Positions 46,768-55,886 of a DNA stretch of 64,000 bases are shown piece after piece (positions within the stretch are counted from its first letter, which is position 1; the number at the start of each line of letters is the position of its first letter). The notes beneath the pieces were generated by a model. That model was given only the letters and a program-made list of their open reading frames with translations, had not been told where the DNA came from and searched no databases. The DNA comes from Novipirellula galeiformis (GTDB lineage Bacteria; Planctomycetota; Planctomycetia; Pirellulales; Pirellulaceae). The translations under genes were made by a program, and so were the position numbers. The stretch is taken from contig NZ_SJPT01000001.1 in the NCBI RefSeq assembly GCF_007860095.1, positions 62,544 to 126,543 on the forward strand, read 5' to 3'.

Positions 46768-47226
46768 CCTTGCACTTTCAAAAAAAAGATCATCCTTTGA
46801 CTACGAGCGAAGAATAAATCGAAAGCGAAAATGCCGGCAAGCCCAACTACTAACAAAGCCGGAGTTTAATTCCGAAAACCACCGTAGTTAAATCGACACC
46901 CCCGATGACTTGCTAGCATCAAGGTGACCAGCGGGGGGGCGTTTTCACCTTAGGTCGATTCTCTGGGAAGTGCACGACGGTGCGAACGAACCCGAGAATC
47001 CCACGGGAGTGTTTTGGGACCGCTTGCGATGCTTGGCTCAGAGACTGGCCGGCTTCGGGGAATAGTGACTCAGGAGACTGGGTACTTTCCTAGGGCACGC
47101 GTGCTTCCCTCGGCCGCCCCCGCCGCAAACAACACTTCAACAATGGCAATCCGCCATTGCGCAATGCAACGATCGAGAATTGCAAATACCGTGGATCTGA
47201 GTCCAACGAGCCCCCCCGGTCAGTTA
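46768..47226. other. Intergenic, no gene seen
   Basis: About 460 bp. A plus-strand frame enters at 47014 but is antisense to the DUF4832 gene. CAATGGC at 47141-47147 can pair with GCCATTG at 47153-47159 as a small 7-bp hairpin, without a T-run. Confidence 0.5.
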
Positions 47227-48498
47227 CTAGCGCAGATCGGCATCAAAACCGATTGCTTGGCCAGCAACAAGACGATCACACTGGATCGTCAATTGGGGCG
47301 CAGAACCACCAGCGGCGACGTCAAAAACGGCTCGTTGCTGCGGCAGCAACCCTTTCAAGGATTTTTGCGAGCGGACTCCCTCGATCGCAGGAAAGGCATC
47401 GTAGTAAATCGGCGCAATGCCAACATTCTCGATCTCAATTCGGGCGGCTTGACCGGACGCCTCGAACCGTGTGACACGAAACCGATAACCGCACCCCATG
47501 CCAGCGGACCGAATCCGTGCCGCTTTCTGAAACCGAGGTTGAGCATCACCAAGGATAAAGGAAATGTGAAAGTCGGCTGCCTGGTTTTCAAACGACGTGC
47601 CATGCGGCCCAGAGGGCGCAAGCGCTTGACTCTGATCTTTGTTGCTGAAAAAGCTGAACTCCCCTCCCGTCGGCGCTACCTTCCAGCGATCACGACGCAG
47701 CGTATTCCAATTGGGCTCATTCTGTTTCGCATGCGCGGCATGATTGAAGGAATCGTCGAACACGCCAAAGGGCAACGCGAGGAGATCGACATTTCCGGAA
47801 AAAGGCCCCCAATCTCCGGCCGCGTCGACCGAGATCATCCAACGTGTCTGACGCAACGTCTTGTGCAAATGTTGTACAAATTCGGTTTGAAATTCAAGAC
47901 TCGGAAACGTCACCCCCATTTTCATGGGGCCATCATAAAGATGGTACTCCGACCACAATCCAAAGCCGACCTGTAAGTAGGCAATGCGAGGATCTTGATC
48001 GTACTTTTCCGAATAGCGATCGAAAAATTCGAGAATGAAACGTCGAAGTTCTGGCTGGGACCAGTCGGGGAACTCCGTGGGTTTCCCCTCACTCGTTCCC
48101 CGTGTGACTTGGTAACCTGGCAATTTGGTAATCGACTCAGGCACCCCCGTTGGTTTGCCCACATAAGTATCGTACCAGCGGAGGACTAGTTGATGTCGTC
48201 GGTCCGCAACTCCCTCCAACACGTTCTCCAGCGGTGACCAATCGTACTCACCCTGGGCAGAGACAATCTGTTTGTAACTGAGGTAAACAAATTCAAGCTG
48301 AATCGGAGCATGGTTGGCGGCGTGATTGTCGGACCATAGCACAATTCCTGTCAGCGGTTGCACCTCGTCGACTTTCGATTGCAGCGGCACGCGGCGAAAC
48401 TCTTCCGCGATCGAGTCCGGGTTCGCGAAAACCACCCCCAACGTTATCAACAAGCACGTTGGTAACCAAACATCCGAACAAGGGCGTGAGCTAGTCAT
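47227..48498 (-). CDS. Secreted DUF4832-type protein
   Basis: The ATG at 48498 gives a signal-like N-terminus (MTSSRPCSDVWLPTCLLITL); the frame is open to 48537. The 423-residue protein carries a glycosidase-like barrel part (TGIVLWSDNHAANHAPIQLE, VLRWYDTYVGKPTGVPES, IAYLQVGFGLWSEYHLYDG) and a C-terminal beta domain (YYDAFPAIEGVRSQKSLKGL). This matches the DUF4832/DUF4874 family, extracellular proteins of carbohydrate-degrading bacteria with unknown substrate. The mirrored 320-residue plus-strand frame is a shadow. Confidence 0.82.
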   Translation of the reverse strand: MTSSRPCSDVWLPTCLLITLGVVFANPDSIAEEFRRVPLQSKVDEVQPLTGIVLWSDNHAANHAPIQLEFVYLSYKQIVSAQGEYDWSPLENVLEGVADRRHQLVLRWYDTYVGKPTGVPESITKLPGYQVTRGTSEGKPTEFPDWSQPELRRFILEFFDRYSEKYDQDPRIAYLQVGFGLWSEYHLYDGPMKMGVTFPSLEFQTEFVQHLHKTLRQTRWMISVDAAGDWGPFSGNVDLLALPFGVFDDSFNHAAHAKQNEPNWNTLRRDRWKVAPTGGEFSFFSNKDQSQALAPSGPHGTSFENQAADFHISFILGDAQPRFQKAARIRSAGMGCGYRFRVTRFEASGQAARIEIENVGIAPIYYDAFPAIEGVRSQKSLKGLLPQQRAVFDVAAGGSAPQLTIQCDRLVAGQAIGFDADLR

Positions 48499-48585
48499 GG
48501 GTGGAAACTCGCGTCGCATTGTCTCGCTCCTTATCATCGGGCCAATCGCTCGGTATTCGCGGTTACCGCTGTTGCATCCTAGCCA

Positions 48586-49794
48586 CTAAGTTTGCGGCGT
48601 GAATTCGTGCTCGTTGAGGTGCCGGGCGAATGCAATCGCGTTGGCGAGTCGCAACGACGCTCGTGAATTACCTTCCACTCGCGAAACGATCGCTTGCGAA
48701 TTCAAAAACGACTCGAGCGAATCCGATGGAGTGTGTGACTTGATATGGATTGATTTCAGGATCAAGGTGTCCGAGAATTCGGCGTCGACATTTCGTAGCA
48801 GTTTCGCAGTATTGGGATGGTAGACCGCCACATGGTCGCTGGGACGAAGGAACGCTCTCCACTGCTCACGAAAGGTGTCGATCGATACCGCGTCGGCAAA
48901 ATGATTTTCCGTCAATTGTAAACGTTTAAGGAAATCGTGTTCGAGGCCTGAGTCGGACTGAATCATGCACTCGAATCGCTCGCCGCTGACGAGTCGCTCG
49001 GCGGTCCATGAAATGGGCTTGGCGCGAAAGCGATTTCGCACTCCTCGCCGAGCTCCTCGATCGAGTCGCTCTCCCTTCTCCTGTTCGCCATAGGCCACGA
49101 CGACGTTCTGGAGTTCGCGGGTCAAGACGCGTGGAACATTGGGCGAGCCACGTCGTCGCGATTGATTGGCTCGCCAATGCTTCGCCGACGGGGTGTGGTT
49201 GAGTTGGTCGTCAACCATCCGTTCAAACGCGTCGAGCAAGCGATCAAGCCCGTCGGTGTCCGGTTCAATCGCCTTGAGCGCCGAGACGGTCGCTTCGAGG
49301 GTCGAGAGCGCGTGCTCGTTCGGTTCTCGCCGGATCCGATAACGACCGGGGGTTTCCGGAGCCAAGCGGTAGCGTGGCAACGTTTGCAGTCGTGGGATAT
49401 CTCGCATCAAGGTTTTCGCATGATGCCATGTGCCATCGATCACGATCAATTGCTCAGGACGCGCCGCTGGCGAAAGTTCACTCAACAGTTTCGCCTCCTT
49501 GCCGGGGTACAGCACGCCCACGCTTTGGCTCAGCGACATTGTTTCAAAGCGACGGTTCAAGTCGAGATTATGCTCGGAAATCAAATCGCATCGAGAGAGC
49601 GCTTGATTGACAATCCGAGCGGTATTGAACGGATGAAAACGCTCGCGGCGATGCTGAAGGATCAGCACCTTGGTGCGATTATCGACCGCTGGGATGGAGT
49701 CGCAAAAACAGGCTTTCTCGGGACGAAAACAGCGATAACAACGAGGGGCCGTGTTGGTTTGAGGGCGAGTTTCCGAAGCGGACATAGAGGACAC
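48586..49794 (-). CDS. DTW-domain tRNA aminocarboxypropyltransferase with extra C-terminal domain
   Basis: A 402-residue protein. Residues about 15-200 form the DTW domain: CYRCFRPEKACFCDSIPAVD with the zinc-like Cys set, ILQHRRERFHPFNTARIV, and VIDGTWHHAKTLMRDIPRLQ with the DxTW motif. This family places the acp group from SAM on a uridine of tRNA (acp3U, TapT). Residues about 205-402 form an extension (ALSTL..RRGSPNV, then ERLVSGERFECMIQSDSG, NTAKLLRNVDAEFSDTLILK) that bacterial TapT of about 200-230 residues lacks. Its role is unknown. Start could be the ATG at 49785 instead of 49794. Confidence 0.87.
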   Translation of the reverse strand: MSSMSASETRPQTNTAPRCYRCFRPEKACFCDSIPAVDNRTKVLILQHRRERFHPFNTARIVNQALSRCDLISEHNLDLNRRFETMSLSQSVGVLYPGKEAKLLSELSPAARPEQLIVIDGTWHHAKTLMRDIPRLQTLPRYRLAPETPGRYRIRREPNEHALSTLEATVSALKAIEPDTDGLDRLLDAFERMVDDQLNHTPSAKHWRANQSRRRGSPNVPRVLTRELQNVVVAYGEQEKGERLDRGARRGVRNRFRAKPISWTAERLVSGERFECMIQSDSGLEHDFLKRLQLTENHFADAVSIDTFREQWRAFLRPSDHVAVYHPNTAKLLRNVDAEFSDTLILKSIHIKSHTPSDSLESFLNSQAIVSRVEGNSRASLRLANAIAFARHLNEHEFTPQT

Positions 49795-49992
49795 AAAGGG
49801 AGGGGAGTGGGATAAAGCGTGTGAGAGGGGTTGGCGAAGCCGGACGAGTGTCAGTGATCAGCGTGGGCGTAGTGTACTGTAAAATGCTTGTTTGACTTCC
49901 CCTAAAATGTTCGCGAATCACTTCTCGCTTGCCTGCATCACGTCCTCGTTTCACCGCGTTAATCACCGTCTCAAACGCTGGCTTTAAATTGC

Positions 49993-50797
49993 ATGCACGG
50001 TTCCCTTTGGAACCGTGGCCCTTGTCGGCTGGCTCTGGTTTTCGCAATGCACACTGCCCAAGCCCCAGGCTTAGCCATGAGCTCATTGGCGTGGGCTTAT
50101 TGGCGTGGTCCCCAAGGCAACGCAGTTGCCACGAATTCCAATCCGCCAGTCGAGTTCTGCGACAAAACCAACGTGATATGAAAGGTCCTCCTTCCCGGTC
50201 GAGGATCCGGATCGCCCATGGTTTGAGGCGCCCGTGGTTTGGGGCGAGCGTGTGTTCGTGGTCACTACAGAGCGGGCCGAACGCACGGGCGCCGAACGCA
50301 TGGGCGCCGAACGGGCGGGCCGAGTCGCCCGCAGCCACTCTGGGCAGCCACTCTGGGCAGCCACTCTGGGCTGCGACTCTGGGCTGCCACTCTGGGCTGC
50401 CACTTTTGAGCTTCAAACTATTGTGTTTTGATCGCGGCACGGGGGATATGTTGTGGCAGCGGATCGCGACCACGTCCACACCTCATGACCCCACGCATGC
50501 GACGCATGGATTTGCCTCGGCGTCGCGATGTACTGATGCCCAGTGGGTCTACGCCCACTTCGGTTCTGGCGGGCTGTACTGTTACACCATCGACGGCAAA
50601 CTGGTTTGGCAGCGAGACGAATCGATTTCCACCAAGGAAAATCGGGTTTGTTGTCATGTGTCGATGCAGCGACGGGAGGCCACGTCTACTTAACCGATCG
50701 CGGCGGCACCATCGTTGTGTTCGAAGATTCCGCAACGTTCAAGGTGGTCGCGACCAACGTGATGGACGAAACGCATCTGTGTTGTCTGGCGAAGTAG
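49993..50797 (+). pseudogene. Decayed PQQ-type beta-propeller (BamB-like) gene
   Basis: Three frames carry successive pieces of one protein. Frame of 49993: WAYWRGPQGNAVATNSNPPV, EFCDKTNVI, then TGA where Trp is expected. The same frame continues KVLLPGRGSGSPMV and stops again. After a shift, VVWGERVFVVTTERAER; then from about 50400 FKLLCFDRGTGDMLWQRIAT, HDPTHATHGFASASRCTDAQ, WVYAHFGSGGLYCYTIDGKL. In a third frame, LLSCVDAATGGHVYLTDRGG, TIVVFEDSATFKVVATN. The pieces follow the order of planctomycete outer-membrane assembly-like PQQ propellers with a middle part missing. Stops, frameshifts and an expanded 13-bp repeat show it is dead. Confidence 0.87.
50332..50403. repeat. 13-bp tandem repeat inside the dead propeller gene
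   Basis: About five and a half 13-bp units: CAGCCACTCTGGG three times (50332-50370), then CTGCGACTCTGGG, CTGCCACTCTGGG and a partial unit. The unit length breaks the reading frame. Confidence 0.95.
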
Positions 50798-50838
50798 GCG
50801 TGAGGGTGCGTCGTTGACGCCGATGATGCCAGCACGAA

Positions 50839-51261
50839 TCAGATTCGAGTATACAGATCCAGCACGAACACGGTCGTCCAGGCTACCGTGCGAAGCCAGT
50901 TTGTCTTGACCAGTCGACGAATCGTGGCAACATCATAACCCGAACGCTGCAAACGGTGGTGGCAGGGAACACTCAGGACAAACGTCGCGATCCAAGCGGT
51001 CGCAATCAACGAAGCCGCAAATAGCGAGAGAGCGTTGAGGTTGTGCACGATGAGCCAACCATGAACACCGAGCTGGCAGAACATCAACGGAACGACAAAC
51101 CACGAGATCCGCTGAGTGTAACGCGAATGCCAATACTTGAATTGTTTGACATCACAAAACTCAAACGACGGATAAATGATCACTTGGACCAACCATATCA
51201 GCACGCACAATCCTGCGTCGACAAGTGGTTTAAGTTGGTTAACGATGTCAGGGATGTTCAT
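50839..51261 (-). CDS. Small four-helix membrane protein
   Basis: A 140-residue protein with about four hydrophobic segments: LCVLIWLVQVIIYPSFEFCD, ISWFVVPLMFCQLGVHGWLI, LSLFAASLIATAWIATFVLS and RTVAWTTVFVLDL. Similar small planctomycete membrane proteins exist in my recollection; no function is known. It overlaps the upstream SLOG-like gene by 14 bp, so the pair is probably cotranscribed. Confidence 0.75.
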   Translation of the reverse strand: MNIPDIVNQLKPLVDAGLCVLIWLVQVIIYPSFEFCDVKQFKYWHSRYTQRISWFVVPLMFCQLGVHGWLIVHNLNALSLFAASLIATAWIATFVLSVPCHHRLQRSGYDVATIRRLVKTNWLRTVAWTTVFVLDLYTRI

Positions 51262-51754
51262 TAAAGACGTTGATCAAGAAAGCAAACGAGCGATCGTAAA
51301 TGCCACGAGCGGAGCTTTCCCGCGGTCCAGCGATGTTGAGCGTGGCGGGTTGGTGGATGGCAAGCCAATCGGCAATCGAAGCGGGCTCGTCCACCTCCAG
51401 ACGCACCAACAAGTATGCCTTGCCAAGTCGATCGCAAATGCGCCGCGTCAGTAGCGTGCCGCTACGAAGTTTTTTTTCATATAGGATCAACGTCGCGTCG
51501 CTGTCGATCACATTTTGCTCGGTCCGCGGCGGATACTCGCTCGATGCCATCTCCTGTAACTCATAGCGACTTGGAATGCTGCCGTCCTCGGACAACCGCC
51601 CCGCCGGACACCAGCCACCGTGCCCAATTCCCAGGGCAATGGCCACATCCAAACCGGCTCGATCGACGCCCGTTTGTCCGCCGGAAATGATCTTCGTCGG
51701 CAACGTGAGTTGCCGTGAGATGCGTTGGGAATGCGACGAACCTGATTTGCTCAT
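51248..51754 (-). CDS. SLOG-type putative molybdenum carrier protein
   Basis: A 168-residue Rossmann-like protein: LPTKIISGGQTGVDRAGLDV near residue 18, GGWCPAGRLSEDGSIPSRYE about 45, and NVIDSDATLILYEKKLRSGT about 80. This is the pattern of the putative molybdenum carrier / YpsA-like SLOG superfamily, nucleotide-binding proteins some of which bind cofactors and some of which serve in nucleotide-sensing conflict systems. Ligand unknown. It overlaps the downstream membrane protein gene. Confidence 0.85.
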   Translation of the reverse strand: MSKSGSSHSQRISRQLTLPTKIISGGQTGVDRAGLDVAIALGIGHGGWCPAGRLSEDGSIPSRYELQEMASSEYPPRTEQNVIDSDATLILYEKKLRSGTLLTRRICDRLGKAYLLVRLEVDEPASIADWLAIHQPATLNIAGPRESSARGIYDRSFAFLINVFNEHP

Positions 51755-51815
51755 GGCTTCGGGTGCCCTGATCTCTTCTTCCCTCTGCTCATCGATTTAC
51801 CCCTTGGCGTCCAAT

Positions 51816-51849
51816 GATCTGGCGTCAAACGAGATCTGGCGTCAAACGA
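51816..51849. repeat. 17-bp tandem duplication
   Basis: Two perfect adjacent copies of GATCTGGCGTCAAACGA at 51816-51832 and 51833-51849, immediately after the stop-side end of the RluA-type gene. Confidence 0.95.
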
Positions 51850-51856
51850 AACGACG

Positions 51857-52597
51857 TTAACGACTGGAACTCAATCTCTCTTCGCTTGCCTTATCGAGCA
51901 CTAGGTTGCGTCGTGAAGGAATTAGTTTACCAAACTTTTGCCATGATTCGGGCAGCGGAGCGGACCAACCGATGCGTTCACGCAGCGTCGGGTGGGTGAT
52001 TTCGAGCTTCCAGCTGTGCAGTCCGATGCCCGGTTCAAATTCATTTTTGGCGTCGTATTTGCGATCGCCCCAAACCGGGAAGCCCAGGTTCTCGAATTGC
52101 AAACGGATCTGGTGCTTGCGTCCGGTCAAGAGGCGAACCGCAACGAGCGACGCGGTCGGTGTGGCGGCCAGACAGACGTAGCGCAACCGAGCCAGTTGGG
52201 CGCCGTCGCGTTGCTGCGGAACCGTTTCCATCCGCCGCGCGGCATCGTTCTTCGCAACGTGATCGACCAATTCGCCATACTCGTTATCCAAGCAACCTTC
52301 GAGCACCGCCAAATAGGTCTTCGCGGCGAGATCTTTACCTTGCCCGGAAAACTGGGGAGTCAATCGTGATGCCGCTTTGCTGGTTTTCGCCATCACGATA
52401 ATGCCGCTGGTCATCGAATCGAGTCGGCTCACGATGCCGAGATAGGCGCGGCCCGGTTTGTTGTAGCGTTTACGAAGGTATTCGGTTGCCTGGATATGCA
52501 ACGTGGGCCCCGTTTCCGCTCCCATCGTGATCAATTCAGCGGGCTTGTTGAGCACCAGGAGGTGATTGTCTTCGAAGATAATCTCGAGTTCGGACAT
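51857..52597 (-). CDS. RluA-family pseudouridine synthase
   Basis: Isomerises a uridine in rRNA or tRNA. The ATG at 52597 (MSELEIIFEDNHLLVLNKPA) gives 246 residues, matching the usual catalytic-domain N-terminus; the frame is open to 52777 through a Pro-rich stretch. The catalytic motif is YLGIVSRLDSMTSGIIVMAK with the nucleophile Asp in RLD. KTYLAVLEG and RLLTGRKHQIRLQFENLGFP, then VWGDRKYDA are the other family blocks. There is no S4 domain, so it is of the short RluA/RluC-without-S4 type; target site unknown. Confidence 0.93.
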   Translation of the reverse strand: MSELEIIFEDNHLLVLNKPAELITMGAETGPTLHIQATEYLRKRYNKPGRAYLGIVSRLDSMTSGIIVMAKTSKAASRLTPQFSGQGKDLAAKTYLAVLEGCLDNEYGELVDHVAKNDAARRMETVPQQRDGAQLARLRYVCLAATPTASLVAVRLLTGRKHQIRLQFENLGFPVWGDRKYDAKNEFEPGIGLHSWKLEITHPTLRERIGWSAPLPESWQKFGKLIPSRRNLVLDKASEERLSSSR

Positions 52598-52912
52598 GGG
52601 TGGCGTGAGGGGTTGGAAATGATAAAGAGCAGGGAGAGAACGACTGGGAATTGCCAGTGGATGGAACGATGGTTGTAGTGGGGCGCGAAGCGAAAACGTA
52701 GGCCAGGGACGATTTTGCGTCCTCTCCCTCGCTTCACGAGGGGGCAAAATCAAGCGGACGACCTTCAATTTTGCCAACTGACGTCACTCTACCCCGAACC
52801 TAATAGATCAAAGAAATGCCTCGCCGTGTCGCCCCCGTTCTATTGACAATGAAGAACGATACGTCCAAAATACCCTTACTGAGACTGATTCTCAATAAAA
52901 GGACTCCCGCCT
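52598..52912. other. Promoter region of the feo operon
   Basis: Non-coding gap of about 315 bp between divergent RluA-type and feoA genes. A TTGACA -35 element lies at 52843-52848; the -10 is weak (AAAATA at 52867-52872). A palindrome at 52880-52894 follows at the expected +1. Confidence 0.55.
52880..52894. promoter_or_regulatory. Fur-box-like palindrome upstream of feoA
   Basis: TGAGACTGATTCTCA is a 7-1-7 inverted repeat with one mismatch between arms, close to Fur/DtxR-type operators (TGATAATNATTATCA and TGAGAATNATTCTCA). It sits 19 bp before the GTG start of feoA and just downstream of a TTGACA-type promoter, where an iron-loaded repressor would block transcription. Confidence 0.7.
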
Positions 52913-53161
52913 GTGACGACACTTGATCAGCTGAAACCCGGCCAAATGGCTCAAATTGTCCGGATTGAAGGATTTGATGGCATTGCCTCGCGTTTGCGTG
53001 AGATGGGCTTCGTACCGGGACAGGCGGTACAGTTTCTCCGCAGCGCTCCGTTAGGGGATCCGCTAAAGTGCTCGGTCCAAGGCAGTCGAATCGCAGTTCG
53101 TTGCGGCGAAGCGCGTCGTGTCTTTATCGAACCGATTGCTGAGCCTGCGTTTGCCTCGTAG
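52913..53161 (+). CDS. feoA: Ferrous iron transport protein FeoA
   Basis: An 82-residue SH3-like cytoplasmic protein that assists FeoB. It starts with GTG at 52913 (MTTLDQLKPGQMAQIVRIEG) and contains the typical LREMGFVPGQAVQFLRSAPL and PLKCSVQGSRIAVRCGEARR. It is the first gene of the feo operon, 96 bp upstream of feoB, downstream of the Fur-box-like palindrome. Confidence 0.93.
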   Translation: MTTLDQLKPGQMAQIVRIEGFDGIASRLREMGFVPGQAVQFLRSAPLGDPLKCSVQGSRIAVRCGEARRVFIEPIAEPAFAS

Positions 53162-53207
53162 TTCGTGATCTCGAGTCGATGATCGCACTCGACACGAAAA
53201 TTTCTTT

Positions 53208-53230
53208 TGCCAGCAACCATGTTGCTGGCA
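53208..53230. promoter_or_regulatory. Perfect hairpin in the feoA-feoB spacer
   Basis: TGCCAGCAAC at 53208-53217 and GTTGCTGGCA at 53221-53230 form a perfect 10-bp stem with a 3-nt CAT loop. It lies 27 bp before the feoB ATG. It could attenuate or stabilise the message, or tune the feoB:feoA ratio. Confidence 0.65.
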
Positions 53231-53257
53231 CGACCATTTTAGGGCGTACTTTATCCA

Positions 53258-55666
53258 ATGGCGAGCTCCGCCAAACGCACTTCGTCCCGTTCGGGAAAGT
53301 CGGCTATGAAAGCCGCATCCCGCGTCGCACTCGTTGGCAACCCGAATACGGGGAAGAGCACGCTCTTCAACGCCTTGGCGGGCATGCATGTCCGCACCGG
53401 CAACTATGCGGGGGTGACGATCGAGAAGAAGATCGGCCGTTGTGACCTCGGTAGTTCAACGGCCGACGACGCCATCGCCAGCGATCACGACGCTTGCGTG
53501 GTCGACCTTGTCGATCTTCCGGGCACCTATAGTTTGGCGCCACGTTCGCCCGACGAATTGGTTGCCGTCGAAGTATTGACCGGAGATGTCGAGTCGGAAC
53601 CGCCAATCGACGTGATCGTCTGTGTGGTCAACGCCACGGTGCTGCAGCGTAATTTGTTTCTCGTCAGCCAAGTGCTCGAGTTGGGCAAACCGACGATCGT
53701 CGCGTTGAACATGATCGACACCGCAGAGGCGCGTGGTTTGGCGATCGATGTCGATCAACTATCAAAAAATCTTGGCGTGCCCGTGGTTTGCACGAGCGCG
53801 TCACGTCGCACAGGAATCGACGCCTTAAAATCAGCGATTCGCGCCGAGCTCGATCGCATCGAACGGGATCGTGTCGACGGGGAGCCTGTCAAGACGATTG
53901 AGCGTGACCGTCCGCTACCAAGCGAGTTTTACGAAGTCTGTAACGAATTGCGTGGCGAGTTAATCACGCGAGCGTGCACAAACGATTCATTGGCAAGCCG
54001 GACGCCGTGGGAATCGGTATTGCCAGACCAATATTTGATTGAGCGGATGCTGTTGGATCGCGGCGGAGAAGCGGAACGGCGAGCGGTGCGGCGTTTGGGC
54101 GCCGCAGTGCTGCCCGCGATCAGTGCTTCGCGTGAAAAGTTGGCGACACTCGTGGGCGATCCGGTCGACATGGAGTGCAGCGCACGCTATTCCTGGGCGG
54201 CACAAAGTCTGAAGCAAGTGGTGTCGACGAAACTCGCCAAGCCACGCAACGCCACCGATTGGTTGGACGCAATCTTAACGCATCGAGTGGCGGGATTGGT
54301 TTGCTTCTTTGCAACGATGTTCTTGATCTTTCAGTGCATCTATTCGTTTTCGTCCTATCCGATGGACGCGATCGAGTTTTGCACCGGGGCCGTTTCCGAT
54401 CTTGTCGCATCGATCGTGCCCCCGGGGATGTTGCAAAGTTTGTTGGTCGACGGCGTGATCGCCGGCGTCGGTGGCGTGTTAATCTTTTTGCCTCAGATCG
54501 CGTTATTGTTCTTCTTTTTGGCGTTGTTAGAGGATTGCGGCTACATGTCGCGAGCCGCGTTTTTGGTCGATCGCGTGATGACGCTATTCGGGCTCAGTGG
54601 CAAATCGTTCTTGCCGATGATGAGTTCGTTTGCCTGTGCGGTGCCGGGGGTGATGGCAACGCGCGTGATTGAAAATCGTCGTGACCGATTTGCCACGATC
54701 ATGGTGGCGCCGCTGATGAGCTGCAGTGCTCGCTTGCCAGTCTATTTGCTGTTGATCGGCGCGTTCATTCCCAGTGCCAGTTATGTTGGCGGTTTATTGT
54801 CGACTCAGGCGTTGGTACTGATGGCGATGTATCTGGTCGGCGTGGGCGTTGCGATCCCGGTAGCGTGGCTGCTCAAGCGAACGCTACTGCGCGGCGAAGT
54901 CGCCCCGTTTGTGTTGGAGCTCCCCGAATACAAAGTCCCCTCGGCAAGGGTGATTCTGGCACGCGTCTGGGAGGCCAGCAAAGCGTTTGTCGTACGTGCG
55001 GGGACAATGATTTTTGCTGCTTCGATCGTGATTTGGTTCGCCGGTTTCTGGCCCGGGGATCACACGCGGCAATTTGAAATTGAGCGTGAGATCGAACGCC
55101 TGGAAACGCTCCAAGCGTCGGCGGCCCCCGTTTCGACAGCACAAGCGGAGCAAAGTGAAGCGTCCGCCGTCACCGAGCCGGGGATGGATGAAATTTCCGC
55201 GACGCTTGAAACGCTACGGGCCGAACATCGCGTGTTGAGTGCGACATTGTTGGAAAACAGTGTTTTGGGCCGAGTGGGTCACGTGATCGAACCGGTCGTC
55301 AAACCGCTCGGATGGGATTGGCGCATCGGCGTCGGAGCGGTTGCAAGTTTTCCGGCCCGCGAGGTGATCATTGCGACGCTCGGGACGATCTACAGCCTCG
55401 GTGGGGAGGTGGACGAAGAGGACGACAGTTTGATGGCAGCCCTTCGCGCATCCAAATGGCCCGACGGAAGCCCGGTCTTTACGGTCCCGGTGGCCTTGTC
55501 GGTGATGGTCTTCTTCGCCCTTTGTGCACAATGCGTCAGTACCTTGTTGGTAATCAAACGTGAAACAAATTCATGGTTCTGGCCCGTGCTTAGTTTTTCC
55601 TACATGACGGTGCTCGCCTACATCGGGGCATTCGTCACGTATCAAGTCGGCGTGCGATTCTTCTGA
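53258..55666 (+). CDS. feoB: Ferrous iron transporter FeoB
   Basis: GTP-dependent Fe(II) transporter of the inner membrane, 802 residues. The G domain has VALVGNPNTGKSTLFNAL (residues 22-39), DLVDLPGTYSLAP as G3, and LNMIDTAEARG as G4. The membrane part contains two Gate-type repeats: GGVLIFLPQIALLFFFLALL, and PAREVIIATLGTIYSLG near the C-terminus; LPMMSSFACAVPGVMATRVI lies between. A roughly 60-residue soluble insertion with an Ala/Glu-rich helix (about 605-665) separates membrane segments. It is expressed with feoA and the small Cys-rich protein gene. Confidence 0.95.
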   Translation: MASSAKRTSSRSGKSAMKAASRVALVGNPNTGKSTLFNALAGMHVRTGNYAGVTIEKKIGRCDLGSSTADDAIASDHDACVVDLVDLPGTYSLAPRSPDELVAVEVLTGDVESEPPIDVIVCVVNATVLQRNLFLVSQVLELGKPTIVALNMIDTAEARGLAIDVDQLSKNLGVPVVCTSASRRTGIDALKSAIRAELDRIERDRVDGEPVKTIERDRPLPSEFYEVCNELRGELITRACTNDSLASRTPWESVLPDQYLIERMLLDRGGEAERRAVRRLGAAVLPAISASREKLATLVGDPVDMECSARYSWAAQSLKQVVSTKLAKPRNATDWLDAILTHRVAGLVCFFATMFLIFQCIYSFSSYPMDAIEFCTGAVSDLVASIVPPGMLQSLLVDGVIAGVGGVLIFLPQIALLFFFLALLEDCGYMSRAAFLVDRVMTLFGLSGKSFLPMMSSFACAVPGVMATRVIENRRDRFATIMVAPLMSCSARLPVYLLLIGAFIPSASYVGGLLSTQALVLMAMYLVGVGVAIPVAWLLKRTLLRGEVAPFVLELPEYKVPSARVILARVWEASKAFVVRAGTMIFAASIVIWFAGFWPGDHTRQFEIEREIERLETLQASAAPVSTAQAEQSEASAVTEPGMDEISATLETLRAEHRVLSATLLENSVLGRVGHVIEPVVKPLGWDWRIGVGAVASFPAREVIIATLGTIYSLGGEVDEEDDSLMAALRASKWPDGSPVFTVPVALSVMVFFALCAQCVSTLLVIKRETNSWFWPVLSFSYMTVLAYIGAFVTYQVGVRFF

Positions 55667-55679
55667 GGTATTCGATAAA

Positions 55680-55886
55680 GTGTTCGATTGGCAATCCGTG
55701 GTTGCACTATCGGTTGTTTGCCTGGCTGCGTTGTGGTTGTTGCGTGGGATGGTGGCGACGATCCGCAAGTGCTTGAGCGACGATCCGGCCGACGCGGTTG
55801 GGTGTGGGAATTGCCCTAAGAATCCAGCGACGAAGCCCGAGAACAATCTGGTTCAACTGAGTCGCCCCAAACGGGATCACGGCTAA
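55680..55886 (+). CDS. FeoB-associated Cys-rich membrane protein
   Basis: A 68-residue protein starting with GTG at 55680 (MFDWQSVVALSVVCLAALWL). It has one membrane segment followed by a cytoplasmic tail with VGCGNCPKNP, the CxxC-type motif of FeoB-associated Cys-rich proteins. It probably helps Fe(II) delivery or FeoB assembly; exact action unknown. It begins 13 bp after the feoB stop, completing a feoA-feoB-small gene operon. Confidence 0.85.
   Translation: MFDWQSVVALSVVCLAALWLLRGMVATIRKCLSDDPADAVGCGNCPKNPATKPENNLVQLSRPKRDHG

Noticed and set aside
47014-47976. 320-residue plus-strand frame
   Set aside because: Overlaps the DUF4832 gene antisense; that gene has signal peptide and domain text, this frame has none.
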